64,000 nt of DNA from Henriciella algicola. GTDB lineage: Bacteria > Pseudomonadota > Alphaproteobacteria > Caulobacterales > Hyphomonadaceae. Each line of letters starts with the position of its first letter. Within the stretch, counting starts at the first letter, position 1. The position numbers were made by a program, and so were the translations under genes. The notes below the pieces were generated by a model that saw only the letters and a list, made by a program, of their open reading frames with translations, was not told where the DNA came from and did no database searches. The DNA is taken from positions 496,001 to 560,000 of the forward strand of contig NZ_QWGA01000003.1 in NCBI RefSeq assembly GCF_003576245.1. The letters run 5' to 3'. Positions 28,956 to 37,698 of the stretch are shown here, in pieces.

Positions 28956-29807
28956 CTAGCGGTTTGCGTAGCGCGCAGCGCTGGCCGGAAACACGCCCAT
29001 GATCTTCAGCGAGGTGGAGAAGAAGCCGAGTTCTTCGAGCGCCAGTTGCACGCGGCGCTCATCGGGGTGGCCTTCAATCTCGGCATAGAACTGCGTTGCC
29101 GTGAACGAGCCATCGATCTGGTAGCTCTCAAGCTTGGTCATGTTCACACCATTGGTCGCGAACCCGCCCATCGCCTTGTAGAGCGCAGCCGGAATGTTGC
29201 GGACCTGGAAAAGGAACGATGTCACCGCATCCTCGCCAACATCCTCATGCTCCAGCGGCTCTGGCGCCATGATGACGAAGCGCGTCGTATTGTGCTCAGC
29301 GTCTTCGATGTCGCGGGCGAGAATGTTGAGGCCATAGACCTCCGCCGCAAGCTCGGGCGCGATCGCCGCCGTGGTCCGCTCACCCAGCTCCTTCACAATG
29401 CGCGCCGCGCCGGCTGTATCTGCAGCGACTATGGGTTCGATCCCGTGTTCGCGCATGAAGGCTCGGCACTGACCCAGCGCCATGATGTGGGAATGCGCCT
29501 GCTTCACCTCTGACAGCTCCACACCTGGCAGAGCCATAAGCTGGAACCGGATGGGCATGAAATGCTCGGCAATGATATGCAGCGTCGTGCCCGGCAGCAG
29601 GTGGTGAATGTCACCGACCCGCCCGGCAATCGTGTTCTCGACCGGGATCATGGCGAGGTCGGCGTCACCGCGCTCGACCAGCGACAGCACGTCCTCAAAG
29701 GTCTTGCAGGCCACCGGCTCCATGCCGGGATAGGTTTCGTTGCAAGCGATGTGGGAGTTTGCGCCCGGTTCGCCCTGATAGGCTATTCGCCCTTGCCGCG
29801 TGTCCAT
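28956..29807 (-). CDS. pheA: Prephenate dehydratase
   Basis: A 283-residue monofunctional enzyme converting prephenate to phenylpyruvate. The catalytic domain has IAYQGEPGANSHIA at the start, the VENTIAGRVGDIHHLL block and a TTR motif (NTTRFVIM). A C-terminal ACT domain with the ESYQIDGSF phenylalanine-binding motif follows. No chorismate mutase domain is fused. The upstream region shows no Phe-rich leader peptide. Confidence 0.95.
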   Translation of the reverse strand: MDTRQGRIAYQGEPGANSHIACNETYPGMEPVACKTFEDVLSLVERGDADLAMIPVENTIAGRVGDIHHLLPGTTLHIIAEHFMPIRFQLMALPGVELSEVKQAHSHIMALGQCRAFMREHGIEPIVAADTAGAARIVKELGERTTAAIAPELAAEVYGLNILARDIEDAEHNTTRFVIMAPEPLEHEDVGEDAVTSFLFQVRNIPAALYKAMGGFATNGVNMTKLESYQIDGSFTATQFYAEIEGHPDERRVQLALEELGFFSTSLKIMGVFPASAARYANR

Positions 29808-30043
29808 TGCCTGTTCCTCGTCCAGATTCCCAACTCTTGTCAGAAAGAGCGGCCTGCCATGCGGGAGGCGCAGGCAATTTGCAAGTCCTGCCGCGTGGCG
29901 ACCTGGCCGGCTGGCAGAGTACCTGCGCCTATTCGCCGCTGTATTTACCTACGCATCCCGCAACACATCCCGTTATATTGCCAGCGACTCGATAGCGTGC
30001 CAGAAGGCGCGCAAAGACTGGCAAAGATACAAGGACGATCCCG

Positions 30044-30862
30044 ATGGGCGATCTCTTCTGGAACAAGGTATTTGGTGCACTTCTCGCTGTTGTGCTCGTC
30101 GTGATGGGCCTGCAGACGCTGTCCGGCATGGTCTTCTCGTCTGGTGAAGGCGGCCATCATGGCGAAGAAGAACACAGCCTGAATGAATGGGCGCAAAGCC
30201 GTTTTGCCTACTATACCGAAATCGCCGAAACCGGCGGCGCTGGCGCGGCTGAGGAGGAAGTTTATGACCTCGGCGCCCTTCTCGCCGCGGCTGACCCAGC
30301 TTCCGGTGAGCGTGCATTCAAGGCAAAGTGCTCGACCTGTCACACGATCGATCAGGGCGGCGCTAACGGCACCGGCCCCAACCTTCACGGCGTTATCGGC
30401 GCAAGCCACGCCCACGTCGCGAGCTTTGGATACTCTTCCGCGATGCAAGCCACGTCGGGCGAAGTCTGGAACTATGAGAATATCGACTCATGGCTCGAGA
30501 ACCCGTCCTCTTATATCCGTGGCACCTCGATGGCCTTCGCAGGTCTTCGCCGTGACGATGAGCGCGCTGACGTGATCGCCTACCTTGCACAGAACACCCC
30601 GGGCGCCCCGGCATTCCCGGAGCCACTTCCTGAAGAGGAAGAAGGCGCTGAAGGTGAAGCACCTGCAGAGGGCGAAACTACAGACGGCGAAGCGGTTGAC
30701 GCAACTCTGGACGCTGAGACGGTCGAAGACGCACCGACTGAAGCCACCGGCGAGATTGAGACCCAGGACGTCGTTGACGACCAGGACTCCGAAGCTGAAG
30801 GCAATGTCAGCGAAGTCGAGCTGGCACCGGAAGGCGACGTCGAGGGCGAAACCGAAGAGTAG
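30044..30862 (+). CDS. Membrane-anchored cytochrome c with long acidic tail
   Basis: A 272-residue protein with an uncleaved N-terminal TM (about residues 9-31), a linker and one class I cytochrome c domain. The haem motif CSTCH is at 96-100 and the likely distal Met is 163 in GTSMAFAGL. This matches CycM/c552-type electron carriers between the bc1 complex and oxidases. The 80 or so residues after 190 are nearly all Glu, Asp, Ala, Gly and Thr, far longer and more acidic than usual tails. Such a tail could dock with a basic partner or bind metal; that is inference. Confidence 0.88.
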   Translation: MGDLFWNKVFGALLAVVLVVMGLQTLSGMVFSSGEGGHHGEEEHSLNEWAQSRFAYYTEIAETGGAGAAEEEVYDLGALLAAADPASGERAFKAKCSTCHTIDQGGANGTGPNLHGVIGASHAHVASFGYSSAMQATSGEVWNYENIDSWLENPSSYIRGTSMAFAGLRRDDERADVIAYLAQNTPGAPAFPEPLPEEEEGAEGEAPAEGETTDGEAVDATLDAETVEDAPTEATGEIETQDVVDDQDSEAEGNVSEVELAPEGDVEGETEE

Positions 30863-30873
30863 GCTCTACAAGC

Positions 30874-31725
30874 CTACTTGGCCGTCAGCCAGTCTGGCGT
30901 CCGCTCTCTCTCTTTGGAAATATCGATACGGCGGGCTCCTTTGGGCTCGCCGTATTCTTTTGCGATCCGGGGAATGGCCATCAAGAGAGGCTCTTTCGCC
31001 ACCGCCATGTGATGGCCGTTCGCGTGCAGCAACGTCTTGTCGTCAAGCATGATGCCGACATGCCCCTTCCAGAACACAAGATCGTTGCGCTTGAGAGCGC
31101 CCGGCGCGTTCCAGTCGGCAACGGCCTCACCGCTCCAGGCGAACTGCATGTCGCTGTCGCGCGGCAGGGTCACACCGCAAGCATGGAAGGCCGCCCGCGT
31201 CAGACCGGTACAATCAAGTCCAAGGCTCTCACACCCGCCCCAGAGATAAGGCGTGTGAAGATAGCGAAGCGCAATATCCGCTGGGTCATCAAGATAGGTT
31301 CCCAAAGGTTGCACGTGCCCTGCCGTCAGCCAACCGCCTCTGGACGTCTTGAAAAACCCGTTTTCCTCGCCGGTAACTGTAACGGCACTCCCCATGGAGA
31401 TCAGCCCGAATGGCGCCGACTTCAGATGAGGCTGCGAGTATGCATAGGTGCGCAAGGCGCTGACGCGGTGGGTCGGCTCTGACACGGGCGCGGACAACGC
31501 ATCCATGAGCGTCCAGCCAACATAGCGATCGCGCTCCATCTGGACGAGGCCGAACTCACCGCTCTCGTTGAACACGGTCATGGTCTCGCCATGCAGCGCT
31601 TGCGTCACCATCTCGGCGTCTGGCCGCGGAGCATCGCGCAGCGCCGCGACACCCGCCGACACCTGCATGCGCAGGCCTCGGCCGCGTCGCGGCGGCGTCA
31701 ATCTTGGATCAGAAAAATCAGGCAC
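30874..31725 (-). CDS. NlpC/P60 cell-wall peptidase with SH3 domains
   Basis: A 283-residue protein with two SH3-like segments (about 20-70 and 85-140) and an NlpC/P60 domain. The catalytic Cys is in LGLDCTGLTRAAF, the His is in GHVGIML, and the third polar residue lies in HANGHH. This architecture is that of gamma-D-glutamyl-meso-diaminopimelate peptidases such as YkfC. No signal peptide is seen, so it may act on recycled muropeptides in the cytoplasm. It lies 13 nt after a MarR-like gene and is convergent with the cytochrome gene. Confidence 0.9.
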   Translation of the reverse strand: MPDFSDPRLTPPRRGRGLRMQVSAGVAALRDAPRPDAEMVTQALHGETMTVFNESGEFGLVQMERDRYVGWTLMDALSAPVSEPTHRVSALRTYAYSQPHLKSAPFGLISMGSAVTVTGEENGFFKTSRGGWLTAGHVQPLGTYLDDPADIALRYLHTPYLWGGCESLGLDCTGLTRAAFHACGVTLPRDSDMQFAWSGEAVADWNAPGALKRNDLVFWKGHVGIMLDDKTLLHANGHHMAVAKEPLLMAIPRIAKEYGEPKGARRIDISKERERTPDWLTAK

Positions 31726-31738
31726 AGCGCCACCTCAA

Positions 31739-32128
31739 TCAGGCCGCGACATCCTTGTCCAGTGGTTTAGCACCAGCTGGCGACTTGCGCTCTTCACCGG
31801 CCTCCGCAGCGATGACAAGTTCGGCAAAATCACGAAGCCAGGTCATGCCATCGACGGTGCGTTCAATGATGACGCTGCGAAGGTCATGATCATCGCGGCG
31901 CCGGCGTACAAAGCCCAGCTTCTCAAGGGCATCGACCGCCCGGGTGACGGCGGGTTTGGCCAATTCAAGGTCCGTCGCAAGACCGCGGATCGTATGCGGT
32001 CCGGCTGAGAGTGCGACAGTCATAAGGATGGCCTGCTGGCGTGCGGTCAGGTCGCCGTCAGAGGTGCGGACATAGGAGGACAACGCACGGCGCCACAGAT
32101 TGAGGGCTTCTCTTTCGCTCATCGCCAT
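31739..32128 (-). CDS. MarR-family winged-helix regulator
   Basis: A 129-residue protein with a winged helix: LTARQQAILMTVAL, TIRGLATDLELAKPAVTRAVDALEKLGFVRRRRDDHDLRS. The recognition helix and the Asp-Asp-x-Asp-x-Arg wing are typical of MarR proteins. The C-terminal tail is short and charged. It sits between degP and the NlpC/P60 gene on the same strand and may regulate that peptidase or itself. The ligand is unknown. Confidence 0.85.
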   Translation of the reverse strand: MAMSEREALNLWRRALSSYVRTSDGDLTARQQAILMTVALSAGPHTIRGLATDLELAKPAVTRAVDALEKLGFVRRRRDDHDLRSVIIERTVDGMTWLRDFAELVIAAEAGEERKSPAGAKPLDKDVAA

Positions 32129-32232
32129 GCAGTAACGCTCCTGACCAACTGATCGACACCCCCTCCAACTCCATAGGAGTGTGATTTGCGGGCGCCGTAA
32201 AGCAAGGTGACCGCGATAGTCGCGAACGCGTC

Positions 32233-33699
32233 TTAACGTTCTGTGTCGATGGTGAAGAACATGTTCTGACCAGACCGGTTTACGCGCAGAAGCAATGGCG
32301 CACCGGGCGGCGCATTGGCAGGCGACAGCGCGTCATATGCGTCCTCAAGGTCAGCAACGCGCTTGAAGCCCATCTCCGTGATGACGTCGCCCTTGCGCAG
32401 TTTGCCAAAGCTTGGCCCGTTGGCCGCAACAGAGTTTACCAGAACACCATCAACGCCGCGTGCGATGCCATAGCGGCGCCGTGCATCGTCATCGACGTTC
32501 TTCAACTCGGCACCAATCGGGTTCTGCGCCAGCGCATTCTCCGGCAGTGGCTCGCGCGTCTCGGACTCATTATTGGAGGCAAGCTCGCCGACTTCGAACG
32601 TCACGGTGCGACGCTTTCTGTCGCGGATCAGATCTACGCGCACACGTTTTCCGATCTCGGTCTCAGCCACGATGCGCGTGAGACCGCGCACATTCTCGAT
32701 CATCTTGCCATCAAAGGTGAGAAGCAGATCACCGACTTCAAAATCGGCTGACCCGGCCGGCCCTTCATCATCAATGTTTGTGATGATCACGCCATCCGCG
32801 CCGTCGAGGCCATAAGCGTCCGCAAGGCCTTCATCGATACCTTGCACGTTCACACCGAACCAGCCGCGACGCGGCTTCCCATACTCGATGATCTGCGCAG
32901 AGACCTGCTCGACCAGATTGGCGGGGATAGAGAAACCGAGACCAACCGACCCGCCGGTTGGCGAAATGATGGCGGTATTCACGCCTACGACTTCACCGTT
33001 CAGATTGAAGAGCGGACCGCCCGAATTGCCGCGGTTGATGGCAGCATCGGTCTGGATGAAATCGTCATAGCGACCCGACTGGATGTCGCGGTTGCGCGCC
33101 GAGATGATGCCGGCCGACACCGAGCCACCAAAGCCAAACGGGTTACCGATGGCCATGACCCAGTCGCCGACTTCTGCTGCGTCGCTGTCGGCAAACTCAA
33201 CGAAGGGCAGCGGCGCATCGCTCTCGACTTTGAGGACAGCGATATCTGTCTCGACATCGGTGCCTATCAGCTCTGCCTGCAGCGTGCGGCCAGAGGCGAA
33301 GATAACGTTGATCTCGTCGGCATTCTCGATGACGTGATTATTGGTGATGATGACACCATCAGCCGACACGACAAAACCGGACCCAAGCGAGCCTTCGCGC
33401 CGGAAGCCTTCAGGGTCACGGCCAAAGAACTCGTTGAACCGCTCGAGCGGAGATCCGTCCGGGAATTCCGGCATGCCATTTGGCGCGACGGTCTGGCTTG
33501 TCGTGATATTGACGACCGATGGCATCAGGCGGCGCGCAAGCGCCGAGAAAGAGTCCGGCGCGCGCTGCTGGTCGATGACGCTGACAGTGTCGGAGAGAGA
33601 GCCACGATCCCCGCCTTGCGATCGCTGCGCACCTGCTGGACCCGCCAGCAAGGCTGCGCCAGCAAGCCCGACAAGGGCCGACATCGCAAAACGTCTCAT
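32233..33699 (-). CDS. degP: DegP/HtrA-type periplasmic serine protease
   Basis: A 488-residue envelope quality-control protease-chaperone. The start at 33699 follows GGAG by eight bases and opens a signal peptide ending near PAGAQ. In this numbering the triad is His122 (ITNNHVIEN), Asp152 (TDIAVLKV) and Ser226 (GNSGGPLF). Two PDZ domains follow, the first near 270-360 and the second near 390-480. It lies downstream of hflK-hflC-DUF2065, a common alphaproteobacterial order that puts membrane and periplasmic proteolysis control together. Confidence 0.94.
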   Translation of the reverse strand: MRRFAMSALVGLAGAALLAGPAGAQRSQGGDRGSLSDTVSVIDQQRAPDSFSALARRLMPSVVNITTSQTVAPNGMPEFPDGSPLERFNEFFGRDPEGFRREGSLGSGFVVSADGVIITNNHVIENADEINVIFASGRTLQAELIGTDVETDIAVLKVESDAPLPFVEFADSDAAEVGDWVMAIGNPFGFGGSVSAGIISARNRDIQSGRYDDFIQTDAAINRGNSGGPLFNLNGEVVGVNTAIISPTGGSVGLGFSIPANLVEQVSAQIIEYGKPRRGWFGVNVQGIDEGLADAYGLDGADGVIITNIDDEGPAGSADFEVGDLLLTFDGKMIENVRGLTRIVAETEIGKRVRVDLIRDRKRRTVTFEVGELASNNESETREPLPENALAQNPIGAELKNVDDDARRRYGIARGVDGVLVNSVAANGPSFGKLRKGDVITEMGFKRVADLEDAYDALSPANAPPGAPLLLRVNRSGQNMFFTIDTER

Positions 33700-33771
33700 A
33701 CTCTGTACTCCATCACACACGCATTCTTGTTATTTCTGAACTATGGCCGTTCGCAGGCAGAACGCAACGCG

Positions 33772-33969
33772 TCATCCAAACCGCACCGCGCAATAGAACA
33801 GGATCAGGCCCAGTATCGCAGACCAGATGCCGCCGCTGCGAACCGCGTCCAGCGGCAAGGCCGACAGCCAGGCTGCCATCCGCCGCATCGTCTCTGGCGC
33901 TGCGGCATAGAGAATGCCCTCCAGCGCGAACCATAACCCCACCGCAGCAATAAGGACCTGCCAACTCAT
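33772..33969 (-). CDS. DUF2065 small membrane protein
   Basis: A 65-residue protein with two hydrophobic segments around a Pro/Glu turn (MSWQVLIAAVGLWFALEG then AAPETMRRMAAWLSALP and a second span). This is the DUF2065 pattern, also seen as YjeT next to hflKC in Escherichia coli. It lies 39 nt after hflC and 72 nt before degP. Its role is unknown; the conserved neighbourhood suggests a link with HflKC. Confidence 0.88.
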   Translation of the reverse strand: MSWQVLIAAVGLWFALEGILYAAAPETMRRMAAWLSALPLDAVRSGGIWSAILGLILFYCAVRFG

Positions 33970-34008
33970 GGCAGGTCCCGTTGATATGCTGACGGACAGG
34001 CGAGCGCG

Positions 34009-34905
34009 TTAGCGGCGTGAGCCGCTCTGGCGGGCCTGGTCGATGAAGTCATTACAAAGTCCAAGCTGGTTTGGTCCGACGACGATGCGGGTGCCTTCGG
34101 TGAAGGCCTGCTCACAGGCGATCAGAGAGCGGTAGAAGCGGAAGAATTCTGCGTCACGCTCATAGGCGTTGGCGTAGATTTCGTTCCGGCGGGCATCGCC
34201 CTCACCGCGGATTTCTTCAGCCTGCTGGCGCGCTTCTGCCAGAAGCACTGTACGCTCACGTTCCGCTGTCGCGCGGACAAGCTGTGCACGTTCGTCACCT
34301 TGTGCGCGGATCTCTTCAGCTTCCTGGCCACGTGTCGCCTCCATGCGCTGGAAGACGCGTTCGGACACATCGTCAGGCAGGTCAGCGCGGCGAATTCGGA
34401 CATCGATGATTTCGATGCCCCGGCCGGCGATGTTGCCCGCAAGGCTCTGGCGGATCTCATCCATCAGCTCAGAGCGTTGACCAGAAATGATTTCCTCCGG
34501 CAGGCGCGACGCCAGCGCGTTACGGATTGCCGCATTGGTGAAGTTGCTGAGCTGGCTGCGCGCATCGCGTTCATTGTTGAGGCGCTGATAGAAAGCCAGC
34601 GGATCAGAAATCTGCCAGCGCACAAACGCATCAACGATGAGCTGCTCCTGGTTCGACGCATATGCCTCGATACCTTCGACATTGAGGCCGAGATTGCGGC
34701 GGTCGTACATGACGACATTCTGCAGCAACGGAATTTTCAGCTTGAGGCCCGCCTCATCAGAGCCAGGCTCATTATAGGCTTCAACGGCGCGGCCAACCTG
34801 CAGGAGAAGCGCCTGCTTGCGCTGGTCGACGATGAAGAAGGAATTGAACAGGACAATTGCTGCCAGGACGGCCGCGACGATCCCGAGGATACCGATCGAT
34901 TTCAT
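34009..34905 (-). CDS. hflC: FtsH modulator HflC
   Basis: A 298-residue SPFH/prohibitin-domain membrane protein that, with HflK, encloses and modulates the FtsH protease. An N-terminal TM (about 6-26) is followed by FIVDQRKQALLLQVGR and the SPFH core. A long charged coiled coil (EATRGQEAEEIRAQGDERAQLV, here in part) precedes the C-terminus. It starts three bases after the hflK stop. The stop-proximal residues are basic. Confidence 0.94.
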   Translation of the reverse strand: MKSIGILGIVAAVLAAIVLFNSFFIVDQRKQALLLQVGRAVEAYNEPGSDEAGLKLKIPLLQNVVMYDRRNLGLNVEGIEAYASNQEQLIVDAFVRWQISDPLAFYQRLNNERDARSQLSNFTNAAIRNALASRLPEEIISGQRSELMDEIRQSLAGNIAGRGIEIIDVRIRRADLPDDVSERVFQRMEATRGQEAEEIRAQGDERAQLVRATAERERTVLLAEARQQAEEIRGEGDARRNEIYANAYERDAEFFRFYRSLIACEQAFTEGTRIVVGPNQLGLCNDFIDQARQSGSRR

Positions 34906-34908
34906 GGC

Positions 34909-36051
34909 CTAGTTCTCCGAATTTCTGCGATTGACGCTGTCGAGCGGCAGATAAGGCACTGCACCAGCGTCATTATCGAGGATGAGCTTGTCGCTGCGAT
35001 TGAGAACGCGCTCCATCGTTTCAAGATACATGCGCTCGCGGGTCACCTGCGGCGCCTGCTGATACTCTGTCAGGATCTGCGTGAAGCGATTGGCCTGACC
35101 GGTCGCGTCCGCAATCACCTGGTCACGATAGGCTTCGGCGTCCTGCAGGATCTGTTGGGCTTCACCACGTGCACGCGGAATGATGTCGTTCGCATAGCGG
35201 TTGGCGTCCTGCACGGCGCGCTCTGCGTCCTGACCGGCATTGACCACGTCAATAAACGCAGCCCGCACTTCGGCCGGAGCCTGCGCTTCCTGAATCTCAA
35301 CGTTCAGGATCTGCGCACCGGCGCGGTAGTCCTGAAGCAGCGCCTGAAGCTGGTCGCGCACCTGCGTCTGCAGCTCATTACGGCCCGTCGTGATGACATC
35401 GTCGAGGTTCGACTTGCCGACCACTTCGCGCATGACGCTTTCCGCGGCGGCTTTCACAAGCTCTTCGCCGTTTTCGACGTTCAGGATGAAGTTTTCCGGA
35501 TCTTCCTGATCGTAATACCAGAAGACGCGGTACTGGACTTCGACGATGTTCTCGTCGCCGGTCAGCATGAGGCTCTCGTCTTCATTGGCACCGATCTGGG
35601 TGACCTGCTGTTGCTGCGACGGCATGATTTCATGCGTCTCGATCGGCGTTGGCAGGTGAACGTGGAGGCCCGGACCGAAATTCTTCTGCCACTGGCCAAA
35701 ACGGAAGACAGCAGCCGTCTCGCCTTCGTCTACGACAACGACGCCGGAGAAGAGCCAGGCCAGAAGCGCGACAAAACCAAGGACGAGGAAACCAAACGGG
35801 CCGAAACTCTGACCGCCGCCGCGACGTCCACCGCCGCCATTGCCACCGCGTCCGCGGCGGAACCGTTCCTGCATGCGGCGCATTTGTTCTTCCAGGTCGG
35901 GGCGATTGTTACCGCCGCCGCCTCCAGACCCGTTGCCACCGCCAGAACCGCCGGGGCGGGACCAGGGCGAATCAGACTTCTTGCCCTGGGAACCCCATGG
36001 GCTGTTGCCTTTGGACGAACCCTCTCCGTCCTTATTATCATTCCAGGGCAT
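34909..36051 (-). CDS. hflK: FtsH modulator HflK
   Basis: A 380-residue SPFH-domain partner of HflC. The first about 90 residues are Gly-, Asn- and Arg-rich and disordered in look, as usual for HflK. A TM segment (FGFLVLGFVALLAWLFSGVVVV) follows, then the EGETAAVFRFGQW SPFH start and a QEAQAPAEVRAAFIDVVNA block with an Ala-rich coiled coil. It is the first gene of the minus-strand block and is divergent from mrp, so its promoter lies in 36052-36141. Confidence 0.94.
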   Translation of the reverse strand: MPWNDNKDGEGSSKGNSPWGSQGKKSDSPWSRPGGSGGGNGSGGGGGNNRPDLEEQMRRMQERFRRGRGGNGGGGRRGGGQSFGPFGFLVLGFVALLAWLFSGVVVVDEGETAAVFRFGQWQKNFGPGLHVHLPTPIETHEIMPSQQQQVTQIGANEDESLMLTGDENIVEVQYRVFWYYDQEDPENFILNVENGEELVKAAAESVMREVVGKSNLDDVITTGRNELQTQVRDQLQALLQDYRAGAQILNVEIQEAQAPAEVRAAFIDVVNAGQDAERAVQDANRYANDIIPRARGEAQQILQDAEAYRDQVIADATGQANRFTQILTEYQQAPQVTRERMYLETMERVLNRSDKLILDNDAGAVPYLPLDSVNRRNSEN

Positions 36052-36141
36052 CGCCCCTCCTTCACGACTGTCCGTCTATGGCCATATAGGCGTTGAGAGA
36101 ATATGTGCACCCCAGATCGCGTGCATCAAGGAGTAGCCCGC

Positions 36142-37344
36142 ATGTTTCGGCGTAAACAGCGACAATCTGGCAGTCTCGAAGAGCGAGTCCGCGCTGCCCT
36201 CGGCACGCCGGAATGGCTTCAGGGCGTCCGGGTACAGGATGGTGGGCGTGTAACCCTGATCCTCGAAGGCGACCCCGGCGACCTTGAGAGCTCCGAAGCG
36301 CGCCGTATCGAGGCAGAGGCCCGCGCCATGAATGTGGCTGATGTCACCGAAGTCCGCGCCATGCTGACGGCGGAACGCCCGGCCGGCAGCGCGCCGCAAG
36401 CAGCTGCGCCTGCCGCGCATGCTCACCCCTCCCCGACGCAAAGCGCTCCCAAGCCCGGTCAGCGCCGGGTGTCGAAAGGTGCTCGCCTGTCTGATGAAGC
36501 GATCACTCAGGGACAGCCCGGCCAGTCGACAACGGACCGCATCCCCGGCATTTCTCGCATTCTCGTCGTAGCGAGTGCCAAGGGCGGCGTTGGCAAATCC
36601 ACAGTGGCGGTGAACCTTGCCGCCGCCTTCGCAAAGCTCGGCCTCAAGACCGGCCTGCTCGACGCCGATATCTACGGGCCGAGCGCGCCGACCATGCTCG
36701 GCACTGGCGATGCTTCGCCTGAGACGGACGCAGCAGGCAAGCTCATCCCGGTTGAGGCGCATGGCATCCATTCGCTCTCCATCGGCTATCTCTCAGACCC
36801 GGACGCCCCGATGATCTGGCGCGGCCCAATCGTGATGTCGGCCATTACGCAAATGCTGAACGATGCGGCCTGGGGCACACCAAGGGACCCGCTCGATCTC
36901 CTCATCATCGACACCCCACCCGGCACCGGCGACGCGCAGCTTGCCATCGCCCAGAAAGTGCCCGTCACAGCGGCCGTGCTCGTCACCACGCCGCAGGAAG
37001 TCGCCCTAGCCGATGTTCGCCGGGGCGCGGCCATGTTCGCCAAGACGGCAGTACCCGTCCTTGGCGTCGTCGAGACGATGAGCTGGTTCGAAGACCCTGC
37101 AGGCAATCGTCACCACATCATGGGCGAAGGCGGCGGCAAGACAATCGCCGACGCGCTCGGCCTGCCGCTGCTTGGGCAGCTGCCCATCCTCAACGAAATT
37201 CGCGAAGGCGGCGATAGCGGCAAACCAGCCGCAACGGGTGACGGCCCGTCAGCGAAACTTTTTCACGAGCTGTCGCGGTCTGTCGCGCTCAACCTGGACA
37301 ATCTCCAGACAAAAGCCCCGCCGAAAATCATCTTTGAGGACTGA
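36142..37344 (+). CDS. mrp: Mrp/ApbC iron-sulfur cluster carrier ATPase
   Basis: A 400-residue protein with an N-terminal DUF59-like region (about 10-75), an Ala/Pro-rich linker (80-130) and an NBP35-type P-loop ATPase. The deviant Walker A is SAKGGVGKS at about 145-153, followed by LLDADIYGPSAPTMLG. The C-terminal CxxC of Escherichia coli Mrp is replaced (FEDPAGNRHHIMGEGG), as in other alphaproteobacterial Mrp proteins I know. The start at 36142 follows AAGGAG by eight bases; an upstream ATG at 36103 is less likely. Confidence 0.93.
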   Translation: MFRRKQRQSGSLEERVRAALGTPEWLQGVRVQDGGRVTLILEGDPGDLESSEARRIEAEARAMNVADVTEVRAMLTAERPAGSAPQAAAPAAHAHPSPTQSAPKPGQRRVSKGARLSDEAITQGQPGQSTTDRIPGISRILVVASAKGGVGKSTVAVNLAAAFAKLGLKTGLLDADIYGPSAPTMLGTGDASPETDAAGKLIPVEAHGIHSLSIGYLSDPDAPMIWRGPIVMSAITQMLNDAAWGTPRDPLDLLIIDTPPGTGDAQLAIAQKVPVTAAVLVTTPQEVALADVRRGAAMFAKTAVPVLGVVETMSWFEDPAGNRHHIMGEGGGKTIADALGLPLLGQLPILNEIREGGDSGKPAATGDGPSAKLFHELSRSVALNLDNLQTKAPPKIIFED

Positions 37345-37350
37345 CTAGTC

Positions 37351-37695
37351 GTGCCGAAGGATATTCTGTACCTGCTCACACCTGGCGAGGATCCAGCCTA
37401 TCCCGGTGAGACTTTCTATTGCCCGCCATGCGCAATGGTTGAAGGCGTACTCGCATCCTTCCCGGAGCTTGCTGCAAAGCTGGATGTACGGCGGGTCGAC
37501 TGGCCGCGTCCCCGCAAGGACGTGGTGGCCGTCGTCGGAGAAGAGAACCAGTCGCTTCCCATGCTTTTGCTTGAGGAAGGAACGTCTTCACCGCACCAGA
37601 CCGGGACTTATCAGGGCCGCGCATTCATCAATGTTCGCGATGACATTCTGGCTGCGCTCTCTGACCGGCATGGATTCCCGCGGGCGCATCCATAG
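37351..37695 (+). CDS. DUF3088-family protein
   Basis: A 114-residue protein starting with GTG six bases after the mrp stop. The pattern YLLTPGEDPAYPGETFYCPPCAMVEGVL at the N-terminus, RVDWPRPRKDVVAVVGEENQSLPMLLL in the middle and a FINVRDDILAALSDRHGFPRAHP end matches DUF3088. The CPPC-type Cys pair and layout suggest a thioredoxin-like fold. The function is unknown; coupling to mrp is suggestive of thiol or metal chemistry. Confidence 0.85.
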   Translation: MPKDILYLLTPGEDPAYPGETFYCPPCAMVEGVLASFPELAAKLDVRRVDWPRPRKDVVAVVGEENQSLPMLLLEEGTSSPHQTGTYQGRAFINVRDDILAALSDRHGFPRAHP

Positions 37696-37698
37696 GCC

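Noticed and set aside
29808-30043. Leader peptide for pheA
   Set aside because: The only short upstream ORF (MAGRSF) has one Phe codon and no following terminator.
34300-36096. 598-codon open frame antisense to hflC and hflK
   Set aside because: The opposite strand carries SPFH-domain proteins in a conserved order.
36142-37344. Loss of the CxxC in Mrp as a novelty
   Set aside because: Other alphaproteobacterial Mrp proteins that I know also lack it, so it is a lineage trait.
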